Shown in pieces: positions 26,191 through 39,052 of a DNA stretch of 64,000 bases. Made by a program: the position numbers and the translations under genes. Numbering within the stretch: position 1 is the stretch's first letter; each line of letters opens with the position of its first letter. The notes beneath the pieces were generated by a model. The model did not search any database, was not told the DNA's origin, and saw only the letters and a list, made by a program, of their open reading frames with translations. The DNA comes from Zeus faber (Eukaryota > Chordata > Actinopteri > Zeiformes > Zeidae), in the NCBI GenBank assembly GCA_960531495.1, contig OY482851.1, positions 26,088,533 to 26,152,532 of the forward strand. Direction: 5' to 3'.

Positions 26191-29100
26191 CGGACTAATA
26201 TTCCTGTGTCCGACCCCTTGGCCTCAAATGAGAGTATGAGTGGAGGTCAACCACACAGAGCTTCCCCGCAGACTTCTACTTCCAGCCCTGAGGCTAAAAT
26301 TCATGCTAAAGTGCTAATAGATGTCATGAGGCCAACCAATGAATCCTGTCCCTACAGATGGCTCAGATCTTTTAGTGGCGTGGTTCCCACCCCTATTGGG
26401 GAAGACAACTTTGACTCCTGGATGGAGCAGGTCAGCCAGATGCTCCCAGAGTGGAATTGCTCTGAACCAGAGAAGAGGTCCCCAGTGGCACGAGTAGTTA
26501 CTGCTCTGAGAGCCAACTGCCCTGATGCGTTGGTTGAGGAGTACCTGAAATTACGAGTTAAGAGTGCACATTTGGTGCGGCCCTGTATTTTGAGTTTAGG
26601 AGCCTCATACAGAAACCCTGCTGATGGAGAAGCTACTGCAGAGGGTCCCTCTTAAGTCAATCAAACCAGACTCGACCCCGCCAGGCTTGAACAGCTCATC
26701 AGGGGAGTTCTGTACAACTGAGAGGTTGCAGAGGCCACGACAATCTCCTACTCCTCCTATGCAGCTACAAAACTTACCAGATGGTCAGCATCCCAACTCA
26801 CCTGGTCAACATTAAAAGGCAACACCCCGAGTGGCAGTGTTGATGATCGCCTCCCAGGGGCTATTACTTTTCTGTTAGACTGTTTCTGTCAGAAACCTCA
26901 GAATGCAGAGAAAGTGGCTCAGAGAGAGAGAGAGAGAGACAGAGAGCCTACTCTATTCTGCCTTTCTATGAAGAACACTTAAGTCACCTGCCCCTGTACC
27001 CCATCAACTGGCTGACTCTCTGGGGCCTCAGTGTAGACAGTTAACCCTATGATTGTTTCACTAAAATCACAATACATTTTTCAGTTGATGTGGTGGGCCA
27101 TCAGGAGCCTTTACACACCATTGGCCCTAGTGTGTAATGCTCCCCCACATGAAAAGTCATCCATGATTCTGGGCACCAATGCCAATATATACCCTGTACA
27201 GGGAAAGTTGTGTGAAAAGCTGGGCAGGGCTGAGACTGTATTCCACCATGGCAGGCCCATCAGAACATACACCAACCCCAATCAACATGACTTGCCTGAT
27301 GATGGTCCTGTTGAGTTTGTTAGGGCCTTTACCCTGCCACCTTTGGCCGAAGCAGAAATTGAAGTGTACATGCAGTTCAGTAAGAGTGTACCTCCCTCCT
27401 CTGTTTTAACAGAGCCTCTACAGAAAAATATAAATTCCAGCCAAGTGATTGTGACTCCAATCATCAATACTGTTCCTACTAATGGAAGCAGGTAGGTGAC
27501 CCCAAAAAGTTGAAAAAAAGAGAGCATGCAATCTGTTACCCTCCAATCTCATCTTAATATGGCAGACCTTTTTCATGTTTACCAAGTAGTCAATATTAGA
27601 GTCTCAGAGGGCCAGACCACCATCAACATGGACTTTATGACTAACCAGTTGACCCTGCATACATGGAACATTTTAAAAAGAGGCTGAATGACAAGGCCAA
27701 TGTGTTCTCAATGAATGAGTGGGACATTGGATGTGCTGAGGGAGTTTAGCACCAAATCAGGATGACTGACTGCCATTGATGTTAATTGATTGATGCCAAT
27801 GTTGAGGCTGTCCAGAAGCACCTGGCCGATCTGCTGGCAACTGGCAAAATCTCAGAATCGCAAAGTCGATATGCATCCTCCATTGTCGTAGTCTTAAAGG
27901 GGGTCTTAGGGGGATGGTAGCTCAGGCGGTAGAGCTGGTGGTCTAGTGATCTAAAGGTTGCTGGTTCGATCCCAGGCTCCTCCTGCTAGCATGCTGTAGT
28001 GTCCTTGAGCAGGACACTTAACCCCTAATTGCTCCTGATGGCTGCGTCCATTGGCGTTTGAACAATTGTAAGTCGCTTTGGATAAAAGCGTCTGCTAAAT
28101 GACTAAATGTAAATGTAATTGTTAAATGAAAATGGTCAGACTGTTCGCATCGACTACCGTACTCTGAATCGACAGACTGTCCCTGATCAGTACACTGTTC
28201 TTCAGGTTAATGACGTGCTGGACTGCCTGGCGAGCTGCAAATGGTTCTGTCCTCGATCTTCCCAGTGCTTACTACCAGATTCCCATGAGTAAAGCAGATA
28301 AAGAAAATACAGCGTTCATCTGTCCTCTGGGTTTCTACCAGTTTGAGAGAACGCACCACGGGGTTACTGGAGCCCCTGGCACATTTTTAGCGTTTAATGG
28401 AGTGGGCAGTAAGGGACATGAACTTGGCCTTGTCCTACCAACCTTAAGACCCTTTAATCATTCCTGGGTTTCTGTGGTTGTTAGTATGGAGAGGACTCTG
28501 GATTTAGTACGAGCAAGGTTTTACTGGCCCCACATGGCCTGTTGCTGTGGAACAGTTTTGCAAAAACTGTGGCAGGTACATTCAACGAAATGCTCTACCT
28601 CCCCATTCTGTTGCGCTTGTCAATATCACCTCCGAGGTACCTATGGAGCTAGTATGCGCTGACTTTCTGACCTTGGAGAACGACAGCAGAAACATCAGTA
28701 ACATCCTTGTCGTCACCAAAGACCAACTTGCCAGCTCGGTTGTCTAAGCCCCTTTGGGAACAGTTCTTCGTACACTATGGACTACCCCAGAGAATCCAGA
28801 GCAACCAAGGCAGAGACTTTGAGAGCTGACTTATCAAAGAGATTCTGAGTCTTATAGGGGTAAAGAAGTCAAGAACCTCACCTTCACAGGGAAACCCCTG
28901 GGTTAAGAGATTCACTCGCACCCTCAACTCTGAAAGGAAAAATTCCTGGAGCCAGCATATCTCATCTTGTGCACGCTTACAACTGCACAAAGAATGATTC
29001 CATTGGATACTCCCCCTATTTCCTTATGTTTGGACGAGAGGCTGCCTAGTCCAGGCTGCCTATCGACTTGTCTTTTTGACTGAATTCTGATGGGCTTTCT

Positions 29101-30400
29101 AAGGGCGACTATCTGCAGTACACGGCAAAACTCCAAGACCGATTTTAGAGGCTTTTCACCTTGCTGCTAGCGCTATGAGACAGAACAATACTGCAGAGGC
29201 TCATGCAGACCAGAAAGTAAGGCATCATGGACTTCAGCCTGGACAGTACTCCTTCGAAATCTTGGAATTCCTAGAAAACACAAACTGGCCAACAGGTGGA
29301 AGTCAGTACTTGACCTTGTTGAGAGGCGTCTCCCTGGTTTACCCACCTATGAGCCTCAGAGTGAGGGTTGACCAGTCAAGACCCTTCACCGAAACCACCT
29401 GCTACCTATTAAGTAATCGGTTGTAGAGAGTGATGAAGAGAACCCACAGCCTGCTAGGCCTATCCAGACCCTTGGCCAGAGGAAACAAAGGGCTGCAGAT
29501 AGATACTGCCGACTTTGCGGGCCTGGGGTCAGCCCTTTTCACTTCTCGACAGTGCTGAATCTGACAGTGAATCAGATGAAAAAAAGGGTTTATCTTCACA
29601 TGCCTTCTTTGGAATTCCAGAACCTCCATTAAATTTTGGATCGAGAAGCAGCAGAGTGCACCACTGCTCTATTTCCAGGTGTCCCTGAGGTGGAGGCAGT
29701 AATGTCAGGAGAAACGTCCTTTGAAGCTCCAACAGTTGTTTTTACTCTGATGATTGCAGAGTTTTATCAGGGAGGGGTTGACAGCTGTACACTACCTGCA
29801 TTAGAAATGGACATTCCTGCATCTAAGGAACCGGCGAGAGAGAGAGAACACCTTTGCCTCGGGAACCATGCTAGGGAGTAAAGGCAATGTTTCCTCACTA
29901 CCCAGCGCAGTGTCTCAGGATGTCAGAACACCACTCAACCGACGTGCAGTAAAGCCTGTTGTTAGATGACGAACTTGGAACCCCTAAGATTCAAGCTTTT
30001 CTGCAATGTTTTGAAATAGTCTACTGATAGGCCCCAGACACAATACACCCACACAACTCAGTTATTATTTTTAAAGTTGGTGTTCTTGGTTGAACTAATG
30101 ATACAATACTTTTACACACTATGATGTTCAAATGTAACTTGCCGGGATGTATAATTTCTTTGTGGGGGGGGTTGTTATTTTGTGTGTTCTTATAGTTTGA
30201 CATGTCTCCAAGCTACATGACTGGCGTGTAGAATCTATGTGGGGGTGTTATGTGTTGGTGTATGGTATGTTGCCAGGGGAATGTTTTTGGAGGGGGACTG
30301 GCACGAGAGGAGGCGGGAAGAATGATGTCGGGGGATTTTCTAAAGACTAAAAAGTGAAAGGACAATCTTCGGAGTATAACGGGGATTTATTGAGTGGAGT
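26190..30400 (+). mobile_element. Ty3/gypsy-type LTR retrotransposon fossil
   Basis: A broken copy with parts in retroelement order. At about 26,200-26,800 is a gag-like region resembling the PNMA/gypsy gag family. At about 27,050-28,400 are protease and reverse-transcriptase remnants. At about 28,480-29,450 are integrase-like remnants. A non-coding 3' region follows. A possible 3' LTR may start near 30,247 after a G-rich tract, but matching LTRs at both ends could not be confirmed. It has many breaks and looks old. A tRNA-derived SINE inserted later into the reverse-transcriptase region. It lies in piwil2 intron 2. Confidence 0.8.
27909..28120 (+). mobile_element. tRNA-derived SINE inserted in the LTR-element fossil
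   Basis: The head resembles a tRNA promoter, with an A box (tagctcaggcgg) and a B box (ggttcgatccc, at about 27,963). The tail has the fish SINE/LINE end cgctttggataaaagcgtct followed by gctaaatgactaaatgtaaa. It interrupts retroelement coding sequence, so it is younger than the host element. It is not a tRNA gene, since no cloverleaf 3' half follows. Confidence 0.88.
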
Positions 30401-30491
30401 TTAACGTTTTATGTCAGACTTTTTGGATATCGTTTTTTGTTGTTTCTCTTCTCCAGGGATGGACAGATTCTCCTCTCCATTGACTGTCAGG

Positions 30492-30629
<138 letters not shown>

Positions 30630-31149
30630 GCCCCGGGTGGGACACTCTGGGGCACTCTGTGCCGTGACATCATAGCATTGTGATTTTAGTATGACATTGG
30701 GACACAGGCATACAAGATAGCCAGATAGAAACACATGTAGTCAATCTGATCATGTCTCAGACTCGGACATTGCCCTTGAGAAAGCACAATCTGTGAGTTT
30801 ATTCATGTTATTTGTGTACCAAAAGTCCCATAGCAACAGAAAGCAACCTGTGCGTCCCCACAGTGGGGATGCACAGGTTTTTTTGGAATAGTACGGAAAG
30901 AGGACTCTGACAGTCCCTTAACTCAGCTGTTTAAAAATGTAGTTTCATACATATAGTAAACAAACTAAAATACATCTCGATTAAAAAAAACACAGGCATG
31001 GGAACCAGTGCGCAACGCTGTCTGGAGGAGAAACAAAAACTCATATCCAATTCTCTGAATTAGGTTTATGTTTGTCATTTTCCATACAAGTAAGAAACGA
31101 AGGAAACAAAATAAATCTGAATCCCATCCTGGAACAGGATGGTTTAGAG

Positions 31150-33882
31150 CATATGTGTCAAACTCGTGGCCCGCCACCTCATTTGGCCCACAAGAGCTTA
31201 AAAGGTCTGATTATCTTATAATGCCGTTCATGTTACCCGTAAAGTGACAGCATCCTACCACTAGATTGCAGTGTTTCCACATCAGTGCCATTTTCCAAAT
31301 TAAGAAATACAAACAATGACCCTAAGATGTCCAGAAAGAGAAAAATTTATGCAGATGGAAGGCTGTTTCAAGAAAGATGGGAAGGCAAATATATGTTTGT
31401 GCTTCAAAGAGAAAAAACGGTATGTCTTTTCTGTTATGAGGCAGTGGCGGTTGTCAAAGAGTACAATCTACGTCGGCATTTTGACACCAAACACGGAGCT
31501 AAGTATGCCAAAGTGAGCCTTCAAGAAAAACAACAAATGGTGCAAGAATTAAAAGGCAAATTGCGATCGCAGCAGGATGTGTTCAAGAGAGCCACAATGC
31601 AAAAACAATGCGGCAGTGAAAGCTAGCTTTATTGTGGCTGAAGAAATTGCCCGCGCTGCAAAGTCTTTTTCAGAGGATGCATTTTTGAAGCAGTGCATGC
31701 TGAAGGTTTGTGAGCAGGTGCGTCCCGACCAGATACAGACTTTTAAAAATGTCAGTTTATCAAGAAACACCATCATGGACCGAGTTAAGGAACTAGCAGG
31801 AAACATGGCAACACAGCTGGCCGAAGAGACACACAGCTACATAGCTTTTTCATTGATGAAAGCACAGACAACACGGATGTCTGTGCTTGATGAAAGCACA
31901 GACAACACGGATACAGCGCAGCTATACATTTTTATTAGAGGCGTCAAGTCGGACCTTTCTGTCACTGAGGAGCTGTTGGATGTAGCTGCCATGCATTGGA
32001 CCACAACAGGACGGGACATTTTTGATGCGGAGGAGAAGTCCGTAAGTAAAAATGCATTGCCCTGGGAAAAGTTGGTGGGATTTACTACAGACGGTGCACC
32101 TGCAATGTATGGAGGAAAAGCGGGCTTTGTTGGACGAATAAAGGAGAAAATGCAAAAAAGTGTCACCAAATCAAATAGTTTCAGCTGTTCTTGCAGGAGA
32201 TGGGCTCAGAACACGGCGACGTGCCGTACCATACAGAAGTATGGTGGCTGAGTAGGAGCAAAGTCCTCCAACGTTTTTTTGAGCTTAGGGAAGATATTGC
32301 TCTTTTCATGCAGAGTAAAGGAAAACCCTTTTCTGAACTGTCAGATCCAAACTGGCTGTGTGACTTTGCTATGTTGTGTGACATAATTGAGCATCTCGCC
32401 CAACTGAATCAGAAACTGCAGGGACGCAAACAAGTCATCACGCAGATGTCCGACATGATCAAGGCTTTCCAGCATAAACTTGATCTATGGATGTACCAAG
32501 TGAAACAGGACAATCTTGCCCACTTTCCTGTTTGTCAGGGCATCTCAGCTGCATTTCCTGGTACTTTTTCATGTACTCAGCTAGCTACCAAACTGAGCCA
32601 GTTAATGAATGAGTTTGATCAGTGCTTCTGACTTTAGAGCACAGCACTCAGGCTTTGCCATCTTTGCCAATCCTTTCACCACCGACGTCTGCACTGCACC
32701 CCAACATCTTCAGGTGGAGTTAATAGAGCTTCAAAGCGATAGTGGCCTGAGAGCAAAGTTCCAGGATGCTGCAATCCAGGACTTTTACCGTCAACTGCCC
32801 CCTGGTTTGATGCCACAGCTTCGACTTCATGCTGCCCGTGTTCTGTCTATGTTTGGGAGCACCTATCTGTGCGAGCAGATGTTTTCAATCATGAATCCAA
32901 ACAAGACCAAGCACAGATCACGCATCACTGATGACAACCTCCATGCTGTTCTACGGATTGCCTCAGCACAAGACCTAAAACCAGACATTGACACACTGGC
33001 CGTGGAAAAAAGGTGTCAGACATCTGGTCAGAAAACACATAGGTAAGCATTTTTAAAAACCTAATTAAAATATAATAAAATGTATTTCAACCAAGAACAA
33101 GACTAGTTAAACTGTGTGCAATTTATTGATGTGCTTGCATTTTGCTTTGTGTTTGTTATTTTCAGAACATGATCAATGGATGAGGATGCTGGAGAGGGGA
33201 TTCATGTGGTGTGTTAAAGGACAGACAGCATCTCCTCATTAACTCACCTTAAAACTTGACCAATATAGTTGTGAACTGAGACAACCCTTGTGTTGTTATT
33301 TTGAGTTTATTACATATACTACGTTATATGTGTAGCAATGAATTTAGTGTTTGCAGGTTTATGTGTTTATGCAGACAAATGTTCACTGTAATCCAACCAT
33401 CTCTCATTAGTTGGATGTAACCCCTTGCAAGGCTGTGTGCAGCCATTTGTTTATGTAAAATTCTACACCTGTCACACATGTTCTTAGCAGCTCACAATTG
33501 TTGATTGGACCGTTATTCTGCCCCTCTCAACTATGGCAAAAAAGTTTGAACAAAGTTAATGTTATAACTTGTTATTTATCCTTATTCACTTGGATAGTTT
33601 GATTGTTGATTGATGCAGTAATGTGGGTTTCATAAGCTGACAAATTAAAAGGATTTATGTTATAACAGAGCAACAAGCAAACATTTCTTTTTACATTTAT
33701 GCAAATATATATGTAATATTTGTAAGTTGAATAATAAAAATCCAGAGTTATTTAACATTAAGGAGTAGTTGCATTTATTTTACATTAGGCTACATTTATA
33801 CTGCCTCAAAGTTACATCTGGCCCTTTGAGGGCAACGATTATGCTGATGTGGCCCTCGGTGAAAATGAGTTTGACACCCCTG
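31150..33882 (+). mobile_element. autonomous-type hAT transposon, inactive
   Basis: 2,733 bp with terminal inverted repeats (catatgtgtcaaactcgtgg; complement of aatgagtttgacacccctg) and an 8-bp target duplication (gTTTAGAG / aTTTAGAG) at 31,142-31,149 and 33,883-33,890. The transposase reads in pieces. MSRKRKIYADGRLFQERWEG is followed by a BED-like zinc finger (VCLFCYEAVAVVKEYNLRRHF...H) at about 31,330. 31,620-32,160 has [16 protein letters not shown] and [17 protein letters not shown]. 32,191-32,631 has [20 protein letters not shown]. 32,632-33,046 has a hAT dimerisation region ([20 protein letters not shown]). Frames change at least three times, part of the middle is missing, and a 24-bp stretch is repeated. 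It belongs to the group that gave rise to GTF2IRD2/ZBED-like genes, but this copy is dead. Confidence 0.93.
31855..31912 (+). repeat. 24-bp direct duplication inside the hAT transposase
   Basis: gatgaaagcacagacaacac plus ggat occurs at 31,855 and again at 31,889, separated by ten bases. The second copy encodes DESTDNTD in frame; the first is read in another frame. It is a local rearrangement of this copy. Confidence 0.9.
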
Positions 33883-33889
33883 ATTTAGA

Positions 33890-34004
33890 GGCATGTTAGA
33901 ATGCATAAGCAGAGTGATATTTTCAAAAAGATTTCAAAAAAATGTTTTCGGGACCTCAGAGACATTAACTTAAAAAGGAGTATAATAGGTTCAAGTTTAA
34001 GCCC
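33890..34004. mobile_element. TTAA-type MITE, copy B (3' part)
   Basis: Similar to the 3' part of the MITE at 19,683-20,326 (gcatgttagaa, ggacctcagagac, ggagtataataggt). The phrase cccatcctggaacaggatg just left of the hAT (31,121-31,140) also occurs in copy A. The hAT therefore inserted into this MITE. Confidence 0.7.
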
Positions 34005-35047
34005 AGAATTGTAATTGTGGCGCCGCCCCTTGCGGCCGCCTGCACAAGCACCTCGTGTTGATTATGCACATTCATTTTTTTTGTATTTTTAGAGCTTATA
34101 GAGCTTATTGTGTGTAATCACCGGGTGTCATGACAGTCACTGCATATATGTATGACCGTATGTATATGTATGTGACAAATAATCTCTCCCCTTTAAATCA
34201 GTTTACGTCTAAAACTGAGCCACACAAATATAGGGGTGTGTGCTCTCAGCAGAACAAAGTGTTGTATGAGCCACAGATTTGAAGAAAAAGAAAAAAAACG
34301 AGATTTGAGACATGAGAAAGAAATTCTACCTTATTTCCCCTGTGAAAGAAGTCCAGTTACCGTGTGAGTTACCATGCAGGGGAGGTCCAGCTTGATGGCA
34401 CCCACCAGTGAAAACTGTACACAAGACACTGAGTTTAGGTAAGGTAGAAATAGATGTAAAAAAATAAATAATAAATAATTGTTTCCTTCAATTAGTAAAT
34501 GTAAAAAAAATACCTAAAATAAAACACACTATTTCTATTTGTCTTTGGAAACGGGGAAAGCAGAAGCACAGCGAGAAAAATGCAGAATGCAATGAAGTGT
34601 AAGATGGGACCTGGCTTCTGTCTGAGAGCACATTTTTTTTTGTAAATGAATAAAAGACGATCTTATAAAGTATTTGTTAAATATGATCCACAAACGTCTA
34701 ACTTTGGTAATAACATTTAGGAGCCAGGCATGGTGAGACCTTGTATGTTGCCCCAGTTGCCCCCCTCTGCCCCCTTGAATCGCAAATTCGGAGGCCGAGG
34801 TGTTTAGTCGGAAAATAACAACCCGGGGTGGCAGTGTCCCTTTTTATTAAGGCTTCAACTCGCCCCAAGCGTTCGCCTCACTCTCCTCTCCTGCCACACT
34901 CCACAAGGACCCGCCCCCTAGACAACACACTATCCTGGACACCTCCCCTCCAATCAGATGAACCTATGCAAATTATAACAACCCAGCAATGAGATTGGAC
35001 CCCCCCAAAACACAGGGTTAAAATAAGTTTTATGTCTGAAATACTAG
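34005..35047. other. non-coding intron sequence
   Basis: No convincing exon. A block at 34,351-34,420 has splice-like edges on the minus strand, but piwil2 exons 2 and 3 join in phase without it. 34,740-35,000 is pyrimidine-rich, with an aataaa-like motif on the minus strand, and may be part of a repeat that could not be named. Confidence 0.35.
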
Positions 35048-35469
35048 TGTGGTGGGCCAAGGGAGCGTGGTCAAGCCGTCGCTGCTCCCATCCCGGGGCT
35101 GCTCAGCTGCTACGGATCGGGCAAACTAACGGAGGGACTCCGCTGATTTGTACGATCCTAAAACCAGGCAGTAATATAGGGTTTGTTGTCCCTGCAGTGA
35201 GGATTGGCATGCTTGTGGGACATGGTGTGGCCCGGACGAGATGAGCACTCTACCCAAGCTGCCGGAAACTTCAGGGCAGGAGTGCACCTAAGCACCAATC
35301 TAGCTGAAAATTTCCGTATTTGCCTGTGAGCCTTTAAGTTGTCGTTTTGGCCCATGAGCCCCCTTCTGTTTAAATCCTGTGAATAAATACACGCCAACCC
35401 GCATTGTTTCTCTTCCCTCTTCTCTCTCATTCCCTGGCCCTGCGCCTGAACACACCTCTACAACCACCA
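35048..35469 (+). mobile_element. probable solo LTR of a second family
   Basis: A block of about 420 bp beginning TGTGGTGGGCC and ending ACAACCACCA, so it has short inverted termini, with an aataaa signal near 35,383 followed by pyrimidine-rich sequence. This matches the layout of Ty3/gypsy LTRs of fish. No target duplication was found and no internal region adjoins. Confidence 0.5.
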
Positions 35470-36440
35470 ATGGGTTTATTAGTTATTGTGTGAAATATAA
35501 AAATGAATTTCTGCTAATTCACTTGTTTAAAAATGACATGTTTAAATGACTTGTTTAGTCTGTCTCACAATATGTCCTATGATCTCTGCATACACTTTAA
35601 GTTAAACAAAGTCTTGCAGTTATCTAGTTAAAGGTAAAAAAATATTTTTATAGTAGTCTGCCATAAATAACTTTATATAATTGAAATGTGAGCTACAACT
35701 GGAATTGTTCAAATTGGTCACTGGGACATGTTTGTACTGTATCTCATGACTTCATATATTTTTCTTCTTTGCATTTAAAAACGGATCTTGATCAATAAGC
35801 AAATCCTACACCTGCTCTAGGTCTCTGGTACAAATTAGGCTCATAGAACACACTTAAATTGATTGTATTCTTAAAAAAAACATTTCCATGTAGTTTTATC
35901 TTGAGGCTCACAAAGCCACACGCAGTTGAATCAAATAGACCTCTAATGCAAAAATAGACAAATGCTAAGCAGCTCCACGCGGCTCACATGGCCAGGGGAG
36001 CTGCAACGGTGGATTAACATTTATTTAATAGTAAGTGTGCACTGTGTCAACACGTCTGGTGTATTCCTACTGTAAGGCGGAGTTCGCAGCTTGAGCCGGA
36101 GTGTCTTTATTTTATAAATCAGATTTAAAATGCATCCAAAATAGGCAAACAAGCGATTTATGGGTAACTTCAATGGCAAATACGACTGCCTCCATATAGT
36201 CGACCAAATGTTAGTCGATGAGAAGAGTCTTAGTCTACCAAGTCTTTCATTGGTCAGTTGGTCGCAGAAAAAATAAATAACTCCATTCTGGAGTTGTGTC
36301 TTGTCAAAATTAAACTTCGAGCCTATATGGCTAGACTCATGTATGAAATGCTAAAAGGCTTTTAATTTGAAGCAAATTATAACAAAAATGTTCAGTATCC
36401 TTGCTGGTTGTCCCAACACATACTGAAGAATAATAACAGC
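35470..36440. other. non-coding intron sequence
   Basis: AT-rich with no recognisable exon or element. Around 36,180-36,270 the words gtcgaccaaatgttagtcga and gttggtcgcagaa suggest a decayed MITE, but no ends could be set. Confidence 0.3.
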
Positions 36441-36445
36441 TTTCA

Positions 36446-38215
36446 ATGACGGAGGCCTGGAGGGTAATCAATGAAATGACCGGGAGGAAGAGGACCAAGG
36501 AGGGACAGGTCGACGGACACAGCCCTGAGGAGAGGGTGACAACCTGGGCCAGGCACTTTCAGAGGCTGCTGGGAGAGACTGCGGAAGCAGTGGAGGAAGA
36601 TGTGCCAACAGTCCTCCAAGACCTGGGAATTGATGATGGTCCCTTCACGGCTGGGGAGGTCGCCAGGGCAAAAACCACCTTGAAAGTGGGGAAAAGTGCC
36701 GGTCCAGATGGTCTACCCCCAGAGGTCCTGAAGAAATGTGATCTTGACGACATCTTTCTAGATTTCTGCAACCTTGCTCTGCTGCACAATCGGCAGCCTG
36801 ATATGTGGTCTCTATCGAACATCATCCCAGTGCCCAAAGCTGGAGATCTCTCGAAAGCGGACAACTACCGAGGCATTAGCCTGACATGTATCCCTGCAAA
36901 GATCTACAATCGCATGATACTGAACAGGATAAGACCTGCCATCGACCCTCATTTGAGGGAGAACCAGAACGGCTTTCGGGAGGGGAGAACAACAACAGCC
37001 CAGATCTTGGCACTCAGGAGAATAATTGAGGAGGTGAGGAAGGACAACCTGACTGCAGTTTTGTGCTTCATTGATTTCTAAAGGCTTTTGACTCGATCCA
37101 CAGAGGCATGATGGTGAAAATCCTTAGGGCATATGGAATTCCTCCCAACCTACTCCAAGCAATAGAAACCATGTACGCAGGAACAAGGGCCAAGGTGATG
37201 ACCCCAGATGGCAACAGCGAGGAGTTTGACATTCTGGCTGGCGTTATGCAAGGGGACACACTAGCCCCCTTCCTCTTCATCATAGTCCTCGATTACGCAC
37301 TCAGGAAGGCAATCAGCGGGCGAGAGCAGGAACTTGGCTTCACGCTCACACCAAGGAGGTCAAGACGACATCCCGCAGTGGTCCTCACAGACCTTGATTA
37401 TGCGGATGACATCAGTCTGCTCTCCAATAATGTGGAACAAGCACGAGAACTACTGAAAAGGGTAGAGCTGGAGTGCGCCAAAGTAGGCCTGAGGCTAAAC
37501 GCCAAGAAAACTGAGGTTATCACCTATAACGTTCCACTAGAACATCAACCTCTGACTACAGCAGGAGGAACTGTGCTGAAAGAAGTCGATGACTTCAAGA
37601 ACCTGGGTTCATGGGTCAACTCAACTGAGCAAGATCTGAAAGTGAGGAAGGCACCTGCATGGAGGGCCCTGAACGGCATGTCCAGTGTATGGAACGCCAA
37701 CCTCCCCCGCCAAATCAAACTCAGCTTCTTCTATGCGACAGTAGAGTCCGTTCTCCTCTATGGCAGTGAATGCTGGTCCCTGAAGCCAACCCTAGAGAAG
37801 TCCCTGGACAGGTGCTACACCAGGATGTTGCGTGTAGTGCTTAACATCAGCAAGAGTACACATGTAACCAACAGAATTCTGTATGAGGGAATACCAAGGG
37901 TGGGCGAGAAGATTGCTGCAAGGAGAATGAGACTAGCAGGACACTGCCAAAGACACCAGGAGCTGCCAGCCAGCAAACTGGTACTGTGGGAGCCAACACA
38001 TGGGCACCGGTCACGAGGATGTCCCACTTCAACATATGTGGATGTACTCAAGAATGATGCGGGAGCACAAAGCACCAACGAGCTGGCCAGATGTATGGAG
38101 AACCGGGATGACTGGAAACAACGATGGAAGGCTCGTCTGAGGACGACCTAGAGAGAATGAGCAGCATTTTCGGGCAATTAACAGCCGACGCGCTACATGA
38201 AGTCAACTAGTCTAA
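36446..38215 (+). mobile_element. 5'-truncated RTE-type LINE
   Basis: Only the reverse transcriptase and C-terminal region remain. 36,446-37,078 has KVGKSAGPDGLPPEVLK, IIPVPKAGDLSKADNYRGIS and QNGFREGRTTTAQI. 37,108-38,151 has GVMQGDTLAPFLFIIVLDYA, LTDLDYADDISLLSN, the catalytic YADD, LRLNAKKTEVITYN and RRMRLAGHCQRH. The frames separate at FIDF|KAFD, where one base seems to be missing (ttctaaagg where ttctcaaagg is expected). No endonuclease lies upstream. Apart from that single frame change the copy is well preserved, suggesting a fairly recent insertion. The clade call rests on motif style and could be a close relative of RTE. Confidence 0.85.
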
Positions 38216-38999
38216 AACTCTGGATAAATATTTCAGATATTATAAAACAATATTGCTTATATTATAAGAGCCATTTGAAACCGTTAATCACATTCTTCAA
38301 TAACAAAATCGTATTTTGAATGCCCCAATGAGGCAGTGCACCTGAGCCCCAGGAGGCCGGGGACTGGGAAGGTGCAGTGAAGCTGGTGGTGGACCAGCTT
38401 TTCAGCAGGGATTTACAGGCGGGGATCCGCGGCCCCCAGGAAATGCGCCCGTTGGGCCCCTAAATGAGGGGTCGCAGTCACCGGGAAAAAAATCTTCAGT
38501 AAGCCATATTTTAGTGCAATTATGTCAATATGTAAATTAAATGTGTACATTAATAGAATAATAATAATAATAATAATAATAATAGGGCTTAATAAGTTTA
38601 ACTGATGTAATGTTTACCGGTGTCATTTCCAGGCAGCGTTGCATTGCTGCACAGCATTTTAATTAAATTAATATTTTAAAGGCTGGTTATTAGGTTTTGT
38701 ATATATCAGTATTGTAGCAATGTTAACGTTAGTTATAACATTCTCTCTCAGCCCTGGAACTCAAACCATTTTCTTAGGCGCCAAAGACATAACTTGAATA
38801 ATTAAATTAATATTGTAAACGTGCGACAAAAAGCCCACTAATGGCTTGAACTGAAGACAAATAGTCGACTAGGAAAATCTTTATTTGGGGGCAGCCCGAG
38901 AAATAACAGACAAAATGTATTTACAGATTTTAATAATAACCAATAATAGCAAACATTAGGTCGTTCTTTTTCCCTTTTATGTTTTGTTAAATTGTAGGG

Positions 39000-39052
<53 letters not shown>

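Noticed and set aside
27909-28120. A tRNA gene, because of clear A and B boxes
   Set aside because: The sequence continues into a SINE body and LINE-like tail, and no tRNA 3' half pairs back.
34351-34420. Possible extra piwil2 exon (FSLVGAIKLDLPCM) with splice-like edges on the minus strand
   Set aside because: Exons 2 and 3 already join in phase, and the peptide matches nothing in PIWIL2. It may be a chance or rare cassette exon.
35032-35430. Short frames across the probable solo LTR
   Set aside because: They have no retroelement protein motifs. LTRs are non-coding.
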